A stretch of 5,028 bases of DNA from DASWJQ01 sp036397095. Lineage in GTDB: Bacteria; Chloroflexota; Anaerolineae; Anaerolineales; E44-bin32. A program made the translations under genes and the position numbers. Shown one piece after another: positions 4,985 through 5,028 of this stretch. The notes below the pieces were generated by a model that did not search any database, was not told where the DNA came from, and saw nothing but the letters and a program-made list of their open reading frames with translations. The stretch is from positions 1 through 5,028 of the forward strand of contig DASWJQ010000127.1 in the NCBI GenBank assembly GCA_036397095.1, read 5' to 3'. Positions within the stretch are counted from its first letter, which is position 1, and the number at the start of each line of letters is the position of its first letter.

Positions 4985-5028
4985 GTCTCGATATCCGCGA
5001 TTTAATCAGGCAAGATCAGGCATTTCCA

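Noticed and set aside
5005..5022. Direct repeat ATCAGGCA at 5005-5012 and 5015-5022
   Set aside because: There are only two 8-base copies at the window edge. This is too short to call a repeat array without the following sequence.
4858..5028. tRNA-Cys as an integration site for a mobile element
   Set aside because: No integrase and no second copy of the tRNA 3' end occur in the 99 bases that follow. The downstream sequence could be tested, but nothing here supports it.

Overview
This GC-rich window looks like chromosomal DNA from an environmental bacterium, most likely a Chloroflexi-type lineage (Anaerolineae or a relative). That guess rests on my recollection of the protein families, not on a search. 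The families are a truncated MPIKLLMTWDI-type protein, a degenerate COG2220-like metallo-beta-lactamase-fold protein, and a concanavalin-like protein with a 'FVAWIDNQYAVV' core. All three tRNA genes lack an encoded CCA end.

Left part (1-1658): a two-gene minus-strand unit has the metallo-beta-lactamase-fold protein first (821-186). A small conserved hypothetical starts 4 bases after its stop and runs off the left edge. A perfect TATAAT box at 853-848 and a strong Shine-Dalgarno at 832-826 drive the pair. Facing away is a plus-strand gene (891-1658) for a concanavalin-A-like-fold protein with a central hydrophobic stretch.

Middle (1659-1870): a complete plus-strand transcription unit for tRNA-Phe(GAA), with a near-consensus promoter (TTGACA-N17-TAGAAT), the tRNA, and a rho-independent terminator. 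The terminator abuts the end of the convergent minus-strand operon.

Right-centre (4561-1870, minus): a compact three-gene operon in which each junction is a 4-base ATGA overlap. The order is a threonine-synthase-family PLP enzyme with an N-terminal four-cysteine zinc ribbon, a small single-pass membrane protein with a cysteine-containing outer domain, and a full-length CcrM-type adenine methyltransferase. The methyltransferase carries the C-terminal DNA-recognition domain typical of GANTC methylases. No restriction endonuclease accompanies it, so it looks like an orphan, regulatory-type methylase.

Right edge (4638-5028, plus): a promoter (TTGACT-N17-TATCCT) precedes tRNA-Gly(GCC) and tRNA-Cys(GCA). 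Between them lies an imperfect 25-base inverted repeat built from TCAGCC-like units. The last 99 bases hold no gene I can support.

Overall this is mostly housekeeping content. The points most worth following are the orphan CcrM with its cotranscribed partners, a GANTC site inside the tRNA-Phe -10 box, the loss of metal ligands in the metallo-beta-lactamase-fold protein, and the structured repeat between two tRNA genes.
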